Of a stretch of DNA of 64,000 nt, positions 8,440 through 18,520 are shown piece after piece. This DNA is from Bog-473 sp963840435 (GTDB taxonomy: Bacteria > Actinomycetota > Acidimicrobiia > Acidimicrobiales > RAAP-2), in the NCBI GenBank assembly GCA_963840435.1, contig CAWIYY010000010.1, forward strand, positions 62,001-126,000, in the 5' to 3' direction. Made by a program: the position numbers and the translations under genes. The notes below the pieces were generated by a model that saw only the letters and a program-made list of their open reading frames with translations, was not told the origin of the DNA and did no database searches. The stretch's first letter is position 1. Each line of letters begins with the position of its first letter.

Positions 8440-9339
8440 TCATCGGACCGGAGCCAGGTCGTGCGGACCCTGGGCCGGGTAGGCCGATGCCTCGCGCAGC
8501 GCGAGACCCCAAGGGCCCAGGATGCCGAGCAGCTCGTCGAACTCGGCACCGATGGCGTCGACAATCACGTGGCACTGGCCGTCCGTCGCGACTTCGACCT
8601 GCTCGCGGGCGGCACGGCCCTCCGGGGTCAGCGCGCCATCGGCCAGGAACCCTCGGTCCTGCAAGCGACCCTCAGCATCGTCGAGGTCCGCGTCGGACCA
8701 GGCTCGGGTTCGGATATAGCTGCGGAGCGGCAGACCCCAGTAGAGCTCGGTCAGCAGGCCGACCTCGGTGGCGTCCAGCCCGGCTGCGGTCCACGCCGCA
8801 GTGTGAGCGTCGCCGCGGTACTCACGCAAGGAGTCGGCCAGACGCCACATGTCCCCGAGCGGTTCGCCGGGCAGTCCCAGGCCGCGCAGGCCGGCGAAGA
8901 GCGGCTTGCCTTCCGGGCGGAGGGGTTCGACGGCCTGGGCCAGCAGCTCGGTGGCCCGGCCAAGGCCGTTCGGGGTTGGGCCGAGCACCCGCTCGAGTTG
9001 CGCCACACCGCCCCGGGTCCGGGCGGCACAGATGGTCGCGGCATCCACCTTGGTCCAGGCCCACTGCACGGCCGGCACGACGACGGCCGGATTGAAGACG
9101 CCGAAGGCGGCCGCCACCACTTCGCCCGGGACCTGCCCCAACAGCGAGCCCCGGCTGGCGAAATAGGCCGGACCGTCGGGCAGCGCGACACCCTGGCGGG
9201 TGGATCCGGGGCTCGGGTTGAACCCCAGTTCGGCGTAACCCACATGGGCTTCGGGCGAGAAGTAGACCTGGCCGGCCACCGGCTCGAGCGCCATGGCCAG
9301 CTGCCTCGTCCGCGCCCCCAACGTCGCCACAATTGCCAC
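8440..9339 (-). CDS. SCO6745 family protein (MarR/SalK-like winged helix)
   Basis: A 299 aa protein matching the actinobacterial SCO6745 type. It has an N-terminal helix with LEPVAGQVYFSPEA and a GEVVAAAFGVFNPAVV segment, then LADSLREYRGDAHTAAW, and a C-terminal winged-helix-like part (RLQDRGFLADGALTPEG). Members are often annotated as helix-turn-helix or SalK-like, with no established biochemical role. The first ATG is used; Met16 is an alternative start. It is divergent from the PH-domain pair with a 35-base gap. Confidence 0.75.
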   Translation of the reverse strand: MAIVATLGARTRQLAMALEPVAGQVYFSPEAHVGYAELGFNPSPGSTRQGVALPDGPAYFASRGSLLGQVPGEVVAAAFGVFNPAVVVPAVQWAWTKVDAATICAARTRGGVAQLERVLGPTPNGLGRATELLAQAVEPLRPEGKPLFAGLRGLGLPGEPLGDMWRLADSLREYRGDAHTAAWTAAGLDATEVGLLTELYWGLPLRSYIRTRAWSDADLDDAEGRLQDRGFLADGALTPEGRAAREQVEVATDGQCHVIVDAIGAEFDELLGILGPWGLALREASAYPAQGPHDLAPVR

Positions 9340-9374
9340 CCTACGCGAGAGCCGCTCCCTTTAGCCTCTTGTCC

Positions 9375-9851
9375 ATGAGCCTGGACGAACATCCGTGGCT
9401 GGCACCGTCGCCCGTGCTCTGGCGTATGCGCCGGACCGAGGTGACGGTGTTGACCGTCGTCCTGGCCCTGGTCTTCGGCCTGATCTTCCTGGCCGCGCAG
9501 GGCGCGCTGGCGGGACTGATCAGCGTCGTGGTCATCGTCGCCCTGGGCGGGGCGCTGTCCTGGTTCTCCCTCCGGCGCTTCCGGGCGTGGCGCTACCAGG
9601 AGCGCAACGAGGACCTTCTGGTGGCCCGCGGCGTCATGGTGCGCCGGCTCTCGGTCGTGCCCTACGGGCGCATGCAGTTCGTCGAGGTGACGGCGGGACC
9701 GGTCGAGCGCATCTTCCACCTGTCGACCGTCAAGCTGCACACCGCGGCGGCGGGCAGCGACGCCCGGATCCCGGGTCTCGAGGTCGACGAGGCAGCCCGC
9801 CTGCGCGACCGGCTCACCGAGCTCGGTGAGGCCATGGCGGCGGGCATGTGA
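9375..9851 (+). CDS. Bacterial PH domain membrane protein (YdbS-like)
   Basis: 158 aa, ATG at 9375. Two adjacent membrane helices (residues 23-41 and 45-62) are followed by a bPH_2 domain beginning RYQERNEDLLVARGVMVRR and containing PYGRMQFVEV. YdbS-type proteins pair with a larger three-PH-domain partner, and here the partner begins inside the stop codon of this gene. In Bacillus, YdbST affects envelope stress and bacteriocin resistance; that role here is inference. Confidence 0.85.
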   Translation: MSLDEHPWLAPSPVLWRMRRTEVTVLTVVLALVFGLIFLAAQGALAGLISVVVIVALGGALSWFSLRRFRAWRYQERNEDLLVARGVMVRRLSVVPYGRMQFVEVTAGPVERIFHLSTVKLHTAAAGSDARIPGLEVDEAARLRDRLTELGEAMAAGM

Positions 9852-11305
9852 GCGAGCTGCCGGCCAACGACGGGTGGCGCCGCCTGCATCCGGCGTCACC
9901 CGTGGTGCGTATCGGTCGCCTCGCACCCGCCGTCTTTCTGCTCCTGGTCCTCTCGAACGCGCACTCGGTCGCGGAGAACCGGACAGCCGAGACCGACTAC
10001 CTCATCGTCTTCGCCGCGGTCACCGTGGTCTACGGCTACATCCACTGGATGGTCACGCGCTGGCGCTTCGAGGGCGACACGCTGCGGATTGAGACGGGGT
10101 TCATCCGCAAGGACTCGAGGCGCCTCCCGCTCGCCCGCATCCAGGGGGTCGACGTCGTGCGCCCGCTCCTCGGTCGCCTGCTCGGCGTGTCAGAGCTTCG
10201 CATCCGGCTGGCCGGTTCGGGCTCGACCGACGGGAAGCTGGCCTACCTGAGCGCGGCCGAGGCGGCCGATCTGAAGGTTGCCCTGCTGGCGGGGCACCGC
10301 ACCACGCAGAACACAACGTCGGCTGCCAGTGGACTCCCGATCGCCGCGGTCAGCGCGGCCCGGCTCCTCGCTTCGGTCCTGCTGTCGCTGGTGACGATCA
10401 TCCTGGTCGGCACCATTGCCTCGCTCGTGATCCTCGACCAGTTCAAACCGAAGACCGCCGCCCTGTTGGCCGGGGTTCTCGCGGTGTACCTGCTGGGCTT
10501 CGCCGGCATCATCTGGCGCCGGCTCTCAGGCCAGTACAACTTCACCGCGGTCGAGGGTCCCGACGGGGTGCACATTCAGCGGGGGCTCCTCCAGACGATC
10601 TCCGAGACCATCCCCTATGCCCGCATCCAAGCCGTGCGCCAGGTCGAGCCGCTGCTCTGGCGCCCGTTCGGTTGGTGCCGGCTCGAGGTCGACATCGCCG
10701 GTGCCACCAGGCGCAACCAGCGCAGCGAGGGTACGGCTGTCGTACGCAAGGCCCTGCTGCCGGTGGGCTCCCAGCAGGACACCTGGCATCTGATCGCCCG
10801 GCTGCTCGGGGGGCCCGATCCGACCCGCACCCCACCGCCGCGTCGGGCCATGCTCAAGGCCCCCCTGAGCTTCCACTTTCTCTCGGCGGGCCACGACGAG
10901 ACCCACGCCGTCTGCGTCACCGGTCGCATCAATCGGGCCACCACCTGGGTCCCGCTGGAGAAGTCGCAGAGCATCCGCCGGGTCCAGGGTCCGCTGCAGC
11001 GGCCTCTCGGCTTGGCCACGGTACAGGTCGACGTCGCGGGCCGGCGCACCCGGGCCGAGTTCCGCGACCGCAGCATGGAGGAGGCGGACATGCTGGTCGA
11101 CGCGCTGACCGTCCTCAGCCGCGCGGCACGGCGGCACGGCGCCCCGGGCCCGCCGCCGGCGCACTCGCCCGACACCGTTCCCTCGGGCTGGTACCCGGAT
11201 CCGTCAGGCCGGCACGAGCAGCGCTACTGGCATGACGGTCGCTGGACCGCCCACGTCGGCGACGGTGGCCGCCGGACGACGGAGGTGCCTACGACTGCAC
11301 CGTGA
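9848..11305 (+). CDS. Bacterial PH domain membrane protein (YdbT-like) with C-terminal DUF2510
   Basis: 485 aa, GTG at 9848 overlapping the previous TGA. It has two N-terminal membrane helices, a first PH domain (LRIETGFIRKDSRRLPL), another membrane pair (about 170-225), a second PH domain (VHIQRGLLQTISETIPYARIQ) and a more degenerate third (about 330-430). The last 45 residues hold a DUF2510 motif, GWYPDPSGRHEQRYWHDGRWT, an actinobacterial domain often found on membrane proteins. The 3' end overlaps the convergent P450 gene by 17 bases. Confidence 0.85.
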   Translation: MSELPANDGWRRLHPASPVVRIGRLAPAVFLLLVLSNAHSVAENRTAETDYLIVFAAVTVVYGYIHWMVTRWRFEGDTLRIETGFIRKDSRRLPLARIQGVDVVRPLLGRLLGVSELRIRLAGSGSTDGKLAYLSAAEAADLKVALLAGHRTTQNTTSAASGLPIAAVSAARLLASVLLSLVTIILVGTIASLVILDQFKPKTAALLAGVLAVYLLGFAGIIWRRLSGQYNFTAVEGPDGVHIQRGLLQTISETIPYARIQAVRQVEPLLWRPFGWCRLEVDIAGATRRNQRSEGTAVVRKALLPVGSQQDTWHLIARLLGGPDPTRTPPPRRAMLKAPLSFHFLSAGHDETHAVCVTGRINRATTWVPLEKSQSIRRVQGPLQRPLGLATVQVDVAGRRTRAEFRDRSMEEADMLVDALTVLSRAARRHGAPGPPPAHSPDTVPSGWYPDPSGRHEQRYWHDGRWTAHVGDGGRRTTEVPTTAP

Positions 11306-12521
11306 AACGCATCGGGAAGTGGTCGATGGAGCGGATGCCGGCCGTGTACTCGAGCGTCTGACCGGCCTCGATCTCGTACTCGGGGATGCGCTTGTGCCAC
11401 TCCCGCAACGCCACCCGGAGCTCCATGCGGGCGAGGTTGGACCCGAGGCAACGGTGGATCCCTCCCCCGAAGGCCAGGTGGCGGTTGACCTCGCGATCGA
11501 AGCGCACCACGTCCGCATCGGGAAACTCGGCTTCGTCGGTGTTGGCCGATCCGATCATGATCATCACCTGGTCCCCGGCGCCGATCGGACACCCGTTGAG
11601 CTCCGTGTCCTGTACGGCCACCCGGGCGATGCCCATGACGGGGGTCTCCCAGCGCAACATCTCCTCAATGGCGTTGGGGATGAGCGAGGGGTCGTCGACC
11701 AGCTGCTGACGCTGCTCGGGGTTCTGAGCCAGGAACGAGAACATGCAGTCGAGCGTCGCCGTGACCGTGTCGAGCCCGGCAATCAGGAACAGGAAACAGA
11801 TGTCGAGGATGTCCTCGCGGGTGAGGCTGTCCCCCTCGACTTCGGCATCGAGGAAGTGTGACAGCAGGTCGTCCTTCCGCTCCACTTCACGCTGGTCGAG
11901 AACCTTGTTGAAGTAGTCGTAGACGGAGTCGGCAGTCTTCTGCTGGTAGTCCCCCGCTTCCTTGGACCCGTAGAGCTTCCCGGTCACATGGTCGGGACGG
12001 ATGATCCCGTCCTTCATGGTCAGGAACGTCTCGAGCTCCTCGGGAGGCAGGCCGAGGAGGGTCAAGAACACCTGCGACGGGAACGGGACGGAGAACTCCT
12101 TGGCGAAGTCCAGCTCGCCCCGGTCGACGAACTGGTCGATGAGGTGGTTGGCCAGGCGCGACACCTCTTCGTCCATGGCGGTCATCTTGCGCGGCGAAAA
12201 GATGGGGTCGAGCAGTTTGCGGTACTTGCGCTGATCCGGTGGGTCGATCTGGAGCGGGATCATCGGCCGTTTGTTCTTCAGGTCGACCGCGTCCATGTTG
12301 GACGAGAAGATCTCGGGGTGGCGCAGCGCCTCGTCGATCTCCTGCTTGCGCGAGAGCAGAAACCCTTTGCCCGAGGGCAGGTCAACCGACATGACCGGCT
12401 CCTCCCGCATCAGCTTGAAGACCGGCTGCGGGTTGCGGGCCATCTCCGGGTCCATGCCCGAAAGAGGATCTTCGGCCCCGGAGCCGCCGGCGGCCGTCGT
12501 CGATTCCGTCTCAGTTTCCAT
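11289..12521 (-). CDS. Cytochrome P450
   Basis: Soluble bacterial P450 of 410 aa. The heme-thiolate loop FGGGIHRCLG is at 351-360 with Cys358. The oxygen-activating I-helix AGLDT is at 248-252 and the ExxR pair is Glu287/Arg290. An early DPPDQRKYRKLLDPIFSP segment is typical of actinobacterial lipid or terpenoid P450s. The start overlaps the 3' end of the upstream TetR gene by 11 bases, so the regulator and enzyme are probably one transcript under the TetR operator. No ferredoxin partner is adjacent. Substrate unknown. Confidence 0.93.
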   Translation of the reverse strand: METETESTTAAGGSGAEDPLSGMDPEMARNPQPVFKLMREEPVMSVDLPSGKGFLLSRKQEIDEALRHPEIFSSNMDAVDLKNKRPMIPLQIDPPDQRKYRKLLDPIFSPRKMTAMDEEVSRLANHLIDQFVDRGELDFAKEFSVPFPSQVFLTLLGLPPEELETFLTMKDGIIRPDHVTGKLYGSKEAGDYQQKTADSVYDYFNKVLDQREVERKDDLLSHFLDAEVEGDSLTREDILDICFLFLIAGLDTVTATLDCMFSFLAQNPEQRQQLVDDPSLIPNAIEEMLRWETPVMGIARVAVQDTELNGCPIGAGDQVMIMIGSANTDEAEFPDADVVRFDREVNRHLAFGGGIHRCLGSNLARMELRVALREWHKRIPEYEIEAGQTLEYTAGIRSIDHFPMRFTVQS

Positions 12522-13125
12522 CAGTTTCCTCCGGCTCTATCTGCAGAATGTGGTTCACGGATTGCACGAGCGACGCGTCGTCGGACTCGGGGATGATCCA
12601 GCTGCTGGCGAACAGGCGGACGATCACGTCCGCCAGCTGCTCGCGGTCGAGGTCGCCCCGGGCCACTGCAGGGACCGTGTCGAGGGCGTCGCCCAAGCGC
12701 TCCACCAGTTCGGCGTGCAGGGCGGGCAGGTGGTCGAGGAGGAAGCTCATGACGAAGCCCGGCTCGGACTCGAAGAGCGAACGAGCGGGATGCGAACGGA
12801 TGAAGTCGAACGCGTACGCCATGAAGTCCCCGATGCGCGATTCAGGCGTCCGGGCGGCCGCAAGCACCTTGTCGACGCCGTCGCTGAAGCGCCGCTCGTC
12901 GTAGGCGGCCGCCGCAGTCAGGACGTGGTCCTTGCTCGGGAAGTAGCGGTAGAGCGTGCCCCGGGAGATCCCGGCCGACTCGGCGATCTCCTGCATGCCC
13001 AGCCGGCGGACACCCCGCCGGCCGATCAACCCGAGGGCGGCCACCAGGATGCGCTCCTCGGTCGGGTTGCACTCGCGCCCGACCTCGGTCTCGACGACCG
13101 CCGGCGCGTCCAGCGTCACTGCCAT
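12511..13125 (-). CDS. TetR family transcriptional regulator (P450-linked)
   Basis: 204 aa. The N-terminal helix-turn-helix (about residues 17-63) is clear: ILVAALGLIGRRGV, then MQEIAESAGISRGTLYRYF. The C-terminal ligand domain is all-helical. It lies directly upstream of, and overlaps, the P450 gene. A GACAC-ttc-GTGTC dyad sits 15 bases ahead of its ATG, so autoregulation and control of the P450 are likely (inference). Confidence 0.9.
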   Translation of the reverse strand: MAVTLDAPAVVETEVGRECNPTEERILVAALGLIGRRGVRRLGMQEIAESAGISRGTLYRYFPSKDHVLTAAAAYDERRFSDGVDKVLAAARTPESRIGDFMAYAFDFIRSHPARSLFESEPGFVMSFLLDHLPALHAELVERLGDALDTVPAVARGDLDREQLADVIVRLFASSWIIPESDDASLVQSVNHILQIEPEETDGN

Positions 13126-13139
13126 TGCGGGACATATTA

Positions 13140-13152
13140 GACACTTCGTGTC
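13140..13152. promoter_or_regulatory. Candidate TetR operator
   Basis: Perfect inverted repeat GACAC-ttc-GTGTC, set in a slightly longer imperfect dyad (TTAGACAC / GTGTCCTA), 15-27 bases upstream of the TetR ATG. Position and form fit a self-repressing TetR operator, but binding is inferred. Confidence 0.55.
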
Positions 13153-13213
13153 CTATCTGTCTCATCAGTGCCCGTGACCAGGCCCGGGCCGGGCCCTCAC
13201 GAGCGAAGCAGCG

Positions 13214-15868
13214 TCAGTCGGAGGCGTGCGCCGGCGGCGAAGAGGTGCGCCGGGAACGGAGGCGGGGCCAGGCGTAGATCCCGACCAGGCCGAGGAGGCC
13301 GATCACGGTGGCGAGGAGACCGAGGTGGTCGGCGGAGGTCGACCCGTAGTTCAGGTGGACGTCATGGCTGGTGGGCACGACCACCATCAGGTTGGGGGTC
13401 ACCCGCCAGGGGCCGAGCGCGCCGCTGGCCTGCCAATTGGGAAAGTACGAGACCTTCACCAGGACGGGGGTGCCCACACGCGAGACGTGGAAGCTGATGG
13501 TCGAATCCGTGGTCGTGATGGCCGAGACCTTCGTCGTGGGCACGGGCTTGACCGCGGGGGTGATGTGGGTCACCGAGGTGTGGGGCCACGACGCGGGGCC
13601 GCTCTGGGCCAACTCGACGTCCCAGCGGGCCGGATCGTCGTACCAGCTCACCGACGGTGTCAGCCAGTTCGAGGGTCCCGAAGGGCCCGGCTTCACGCCC
13701 GAGAGCACGACCGGGTCGTTGTGCAGCGGGGTGACCAGCGTGGAGTCGCGCACCACGTAGATGTCCCACGTCGTGTGGGTGAGGACGCCGCTGTAGGTGT
13801 AGGTCCATGGTCCGGTCTTCGCCACGAGCTTGAGGGCGGGGTCGGCGTTCGCCTCGGCCTCCACCGTGGGTGTCTCGGCCATGAAGTACTTCACCCCGAG
13901 AAGCTGGAGGTGCTGGACGCCCAGCGAGACGTCGAGGGGCCCGTAGGGCAAGCCGACCTCCGGCTCGGAGGGCCCGGCGGAGAGCTCGGCCTGGTTGAGG
14001 AAATGGTAGGGCGTGGTGGCCGACGACTCGAAGAGGAGGCCCTCCATGGAGTCGATGCAGCCATTGGTCCAGTAGGGCAGGAGCATGAGCGCCTCGGGCG
14101 TTCCGAAGCGGTTCTCGCTCGCGCTGTACTCCCACATCTCACGCCCGCATCCGTACGTCTTGGACACGGACTCCATCGTCTGCATGATGGAGCGGTACTC
14201 GGGATAAGAGCTCTGCCCCTCGTACCCGGTGTAGTTGTAGCTGGACCAGTTCGCTACTTCGTTCGGGCCGGTGTGCACTCCGGGCACGTTGTGGACCATC
14301 CAGGGGACGAACGGGGGCACGACGACGAGCAGTGCGCCGAGCAGGCCCAGGATCGCGCCGCTCACCGCCGCCGGTCTCCAGCGCGGCGCGGGCTGACGGT
14401 ACGGCGTGAGCAGCCCGACCGAAGGATCGGGCTGCCGCTCGCTCCCGATCTGCGGCTCCACCCTGTCGGACCCGGGCTCGTCGGCCACGACCGCGCCCGC
14501 GGTCTCGCCGTCACCCGTCCACGGGACGTCGTCAATCAGGGGGGGCAGGGCGATGGCCGCGTTCCAACGGCGGACGCGCAGGCGGCGCCACCACAGTGAG
14601 ACGGCGACACAGCCCGTGCCGAAGGCCCAGGCGGCCATGAGGTAGACGGAGATGAACCAGAGCGGGAGCAACCGCACGTTGTAGAGGCTGCCCTGCGGGT
14701 CGATCGCGGTGGCCAGGCCCGAGGCGATGCCGAGCAGGGTGATGCAGATGCCGAAGCGGCTCCGCACGAGCACGGCGGTGATGGCCCCGAGGCCGGCCAG
14801 CACCAGGGCCCAGGTATCGGCCTCGCGGAAGTAGAGGGCCCATCCCTCGACGTTCACGTAGCCCATGGAAATGGAGTACGCGTGCTCCAGCCCGAAGGGC
14901 CCGAGCCAGAAGCCGGTGAGCAGGATGCCGATGAGCACGGTCGAGGCGGCCCACCACACCGTGCGCCACCAGGGGACCTCCCGCACCAGCGGGCCACTCC
15001 CGCCGATACGCAGGACGCCGTCGTCGCGGATGCCCCAGCGCGCGGGCAACAGCTCGACCACGGTGATGATGGCGGCACCACCCAGCGCGTACATGCCGCC
15101 GACGATGTGGGAGAGGACGCACACGGCCAGGACGAACGCAGCCCAGCCGCGATAGCGGCCCTCGCGCACGGCGCAGGCGAAGAGCCCGACGAAGAGGACG
15201 GCCAACGAGAGGCTGAACGAGTACGCGTACTCTCCGGCCAGCGTCGAGAACAGGTTCCCGCCGTAGATCGTGAACGTGTAGTCGAAGAGGAACGGCAGCG
15301 TGGCTGCCGCCATGATCGTGGGAATCGGTGGACGCAGGCGGAAGAAGCGACCGCTGGCCCAGGCGCAGATGGGCAGGATGAGCGACCCGAGGATGGTTCC
15401 GAATTTGAAGGCAACGTCATAGGGGATGACACGGGCCCCGACCGCGATGAAGAAGTCGGGGACCGTGAAGTAGAAGGTGTAGAGGGGAAAGCCGTCGTAC
15501 CAGCCGGGGTCCCACCCGGTGACGTGCCCGTGGCTCAAGAGGGTCCCGAGGAACTTGGGCATCGCGATGTGCGCGCCCGTGTCGCCCCCGGTGGTCGTGG
15601 TGTTGGTGATGAGCAGGCTGGGGTGGAGCTGCCAGAGGGTGACCACGATCACCGCTCCGATGGTCAGGACGGTGATGGCGCCGGGGACCCACCACAGACT
15701 GCCGCGACCTCCGGTCGGGACGAGATCATCGCCTTCGACCGCGCCGGACGGGGCGGGGTCGCCAGCCGCTGACCGCTGGTCCGGGTCAGGCGGTGCCCAG
15801 TCGGGCGATGTCGGTGGAGGTGGGTACAGGCTCACAGTGTCAGGGTCGGTACCGTGCGGATCGGTCAC
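13214..15868 (-). CDS. Large multi-spanning membrane protein, GT-C / PTPS-related type
   Basis: An 884 aa protein with a Pro-rich cytoplasmic start (about 60 aa), roughly a dozen membrane segments to about residue 540, and a long exported C-terminal domain ending in one more helix and a basic tail. The first loop has GGDTGAHIAMPKFL and WYDGFPLYTFYFTVPDF, matching the '6-pyruvoyl-tetrahydropterin synthase related' membrane family, which has the architecture of GT-C glycosyltransferases using lipid-linked sugars. The Asp in GGDTGAH is where GT-C enzymes keep a catalytic or metal residue. Probable role: envelope glycan assembly (inference). Confidence 0.75.
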   Translation of the reverse strand: MTDPHGTDPDTVSLYPPPPTSPDWAPPDPDQRSAAGDPAPSGAVEGDDLVPTGGRGSLWWVPGAITVLTIGAVIVVTLWQLHPSLLITNTTTTGGDTGAHIAMPKFLGTLLSHGHVTGWDPGWYDGFPLYTFYFTVPDFFIAVGARVIPYDVAFKFGTILGSLILPICAWASGRFFRLRPPIPTIMAAATLPFLFDYTFTIYGGNLFSTLAGEYAYSFSLSLAVLFVGLFACAVREGRYRGWAAFVLAVCVLSHIVGGMYALGGAAIITVVELLPARWGIRDDGVLRIGGSGPLVREVPWWRTVWWAASTVLIGILLTGFWLGPFGLEHAYSISMGYVNVEGWALYFREADTWALVLAGLGAITAVLVRSRFGICITLLGIASGLATAIDPQGSLYNVRLLPLWFISVYLMAAWAFGTGCVAVSLWWRRLRVRRWNAAIALPPLIDDVPWTGDGETAGAVVADEPGSDRVEPQIGSERQPDPSVGLLTPYRQPAPRWRPAAVSGAILGLLGALLVVVPPFVPWMVHNVPGVHTGPNEVANWSSYNYTGYEGQSSYPEYRSIMQTMESVSKTYGCGREMWEYSASENRFGTPEALMLLPYWTNGCIDSMEGLLFESSATTPYHFLNQAELSAGPSEPEVGLPYGPLDVSLGVQHLQLLGVKYFMAETPTVEAEANADPALKLVAKTGPWTYTYSGVLTHTTWDIYVVRDSTLVTPLHNDPVVLSGVKPGPSGPSNWLTPSVSWYDDPARWDVELAQSGPASWPHTSVTHITPAVKPVPTTKVSAITTTDSTISFHVSRVGTPVLVKVSYFPNWQASGALGPWRVTPNLMVVVPTSHDVHLNYGSTSADHLGLLATVIGLLGLVGIYAWPRLRSRRTSSPPAHASD

Positions 15869-16009
15869 ACGCCGAAGCCGAAACGGACGAGTGGCGACCG
15901 GTGAAGCCTGCTCGCGCCGTCCCTCGGCATCGGCGCCACGTTACCGGGGGAACCTGAGCCGGCCGGGTCGCCCCGAGAAGACGAGGCACAACGGACACGC
16001 AACGCCGGC

Positions 16010-18491
16010 TCAGCTCCTGACCCGGGCCGACGCGGGGTCGTAGAGCGCCTCGAGCTGCACGTCGATCGGTGCCACGTCGCCCGCCACGACCTCCCAGTTC
16101 CCGCTGTCGAGGTCGCCCGGGCCCACGGGGCCACGGTCCTTTCGCCAGACGTAGGCCAGTCCCACGGCCGCACCAGAGGTGGCGGACCAGGCCGCCGACG
16201 TCACCTGGCCCGCCGGAACGCCGTCGTGCAGCACCAGCTCCCCACCCCACAACATGACGGCGGGATCGCCGACGCGGAGCGAGACGAGCCGCCGTCGCGG
16301 CCCCTCGGCGATGGCCGACTCCAGGGCCGCCCGGCCGCTGAAGTCGATCGGCGTCTTCAGCTTGCAGGTGAAACGCAAACCCGCTTCGAGCGGTGTGCGA
16401 TCCGGGGTCAGGTCGGAGCCGAACGCCCGATAGCCCTTGTCGAGCCGGAGGCTGTTGATGGCGTAGTAGCCGGCGTCGGCCAGGCCGAGGTCGCTCCCGG
16501 CGTCCACGAGGTCCTCGTACACACCGACGGCGAACTCGGTCGGCACGAAGAGCTCCCAGCCGAGCTCCCCCACGTAGGTGAGACGGGTGGCCCGCACCGT
16601 GGCGTAGCCCACAGAGATCTCCCGGCTCGTGGCGAAACCGAACGCGCGGTGTGACAGGTCGGCCGAGCTGAGCCGTCCCAGCAGTTCCCGGGAGGCGGGG
16701 CCCATGACCCCGAGCACGGCGTAGGCCGAGGAGACGTCGACGACGCTCACGTGCTCGCCGGCGCGAAGGTGGCGCTCGATCCACGCCGCGTCACGCACCG
16801 GTGAGGCCGAGCTCGTCACGAGCAGGTAGCGATCGTCAGCCAGGCGGGTGATGGTGACGTCGGCCTCGTACCCGGCGTGCTCGTTGAGCATGCCCGTGTA
16901 CACCGTCCGTCCGGGCGCGACGGCGACGTCGGCCGTGCACAGTCGTTGGAGCACCGCCTCGGTGTCCCGACCCACCACCAGGAGCTTGCCGAACGACGTC
17001 TCGTCGAACACGGCCACCCGCTGGCGTGTCGCCTCCTGTTCGGCGTTCGACCACTCCAACCAGGTGGGGCGGCCCCAGGTGTAGTCGAGCTCGGCCGGCA
17101 CCCCCGACGGCGCGAAGACGTTTGGCCGCTCCCACCCCATCTTCGAGCCGAAGACGGCGCCCTTGTCGGCCAAGAGATGGTGCAAGGGTGACCGGCGGAA
17201 GGGCCGGGCGGTGGCGAGCTCGCGGTTGGGCCACGGCACGGCGTAGTGCAGGCCGAGCACCTCGCCCACCCGGTCGCGGAGCCAGCGGTTGTTTGCGTTG
17301 AACGAGGCGAAGCGCCGGATGTCGACCGCCACGAGATCGCTCGTCGGCTCACCCTCGACGATCCACTCGGCCAGAGCCCGGCCCGCCCCGCCGCCCGAGG
17401 CGATCCCGACCGAGTTGAACCCGGCCCCGACGAAGAATCCGTCGAGGCCAGGCGCCTCACCGAGGACGAACTGGTTGTCGGGCGTGAAGCTCTCGGGCCC
17501 GTTGTACAACTTCTTCAGCCCGGTGCGTGCCAAGACAGGGATCCGGTGCAGCGCCGACTCCATCAGCACGCTGAAGTGGTCCCAGTCCTCGTCGAGGAGC
17601 TGGAACTCGAAGGGATAGGGCATCGCGTCGGGCGCCACCCAGGGCTTGGCCGTCGGCTCGAAACCGCCGACGACGAGGCCGCCGACCTCTTCTTTGACGT
17701 AGGTGTACCCGTCGGGGTCACGCAAGATCGGCAGGTTCGGATGGACGCCATCGATGGCCTCGGTTACCACGTAGAAGTGCTCGGCCGAGTGGAGGGGGAC
17801 GTCGACGCCGCACAGGAGGCCGACGGCTTTGGCCCACTGACCAGCGCAGTTCACGACGATCTCGGCCTCGACCGCTCCCCGGTCCGTGGTGACGCCAGTC
17901 ACCCGGCCCCGCTCGGTGCTGACGCCGGTCACCCGGGTGCGCTCGAAGATGCGCACACCGCGCTCGACGGGCACCGCGGGCGAGCGAGGCGGTCACGTCG
18001 ACCGGGTTCACCGTGGCATCCCCGGGCAACCAGAGGGCGCCGAGCAGGTCCCCGGTCTCGAGGATGGGATAGCGCTCGAGCGCCTGGTTCGGGGTGAGCA
18101 GCTCGCACTCGAGGTCGTAGGCGTCGGCCGTCGCCGCCGTCCGGCGGAGCTGGACCATCCGATCGGGCGTGCGGGCGAGCGTGACCCCTCCGCAGCGCTT
18201 GAGGCCGGTGGCGAGGCCGGTCTCCTCTTCGAGTTCGCCGTAGAGGCGGGCCGAATACTGCACCAGACGGGTTCCCGATTCGGTCGCCCGGAGCTGGCCA
18301 AGGAGGCCGGCCGCATGCCAGGTGGTCCCGCACGACAGCTGTCCCTGTTCGAGGAGGACGACGTCGGTCCACCCCAGCCGGGCCAGGTGGTAGGCGGTCG
18401 AGGTCCCGATCACGCCTCCGCCGATAACGACGACGCGCGCCCGGTCGGGCAGATCGCGCCCGGACGGCGCTTCGCTGGCCTCGTCTCCCAC
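16010..18491 (-). CDS. Dimethylglycine/sarcosine dehydrogenase-like FAD oxidoreductase with GcvT domain (apparent frameshift near 17965)
   Basis: Two overlapping open frames together encode one protein of about 826 aa. The 5' part (from GTG 18491, AGGAGG six bases upstream) has the FAD fold VVVIGGGVIGTSTAYHLARLG and continues to DVTASLARGA. The frame then breaks, and the +1 frame resumes at ERGVRIFERTRVTGV. Dropping one base joins them as LARGAR-ERGVRIFE. The second half has the substrate domain, then aminomethyltransferase-like GcvT parts (LTYVGELGWELFVP, SLRLDKGYRAFG) that would pass one-carbon units to tetrahydrofolate. Length matches the dimethylglycine dehydrogenase family. It is followed by a kinase and a permease on the same strand. 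Substrate class: N-methylated amino acid (inference). Confidence 0.82.
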
Positions 18492-18520
18492 TCGTCGTCC
18501 TCCTCGTGCCTGGCCGCGAC

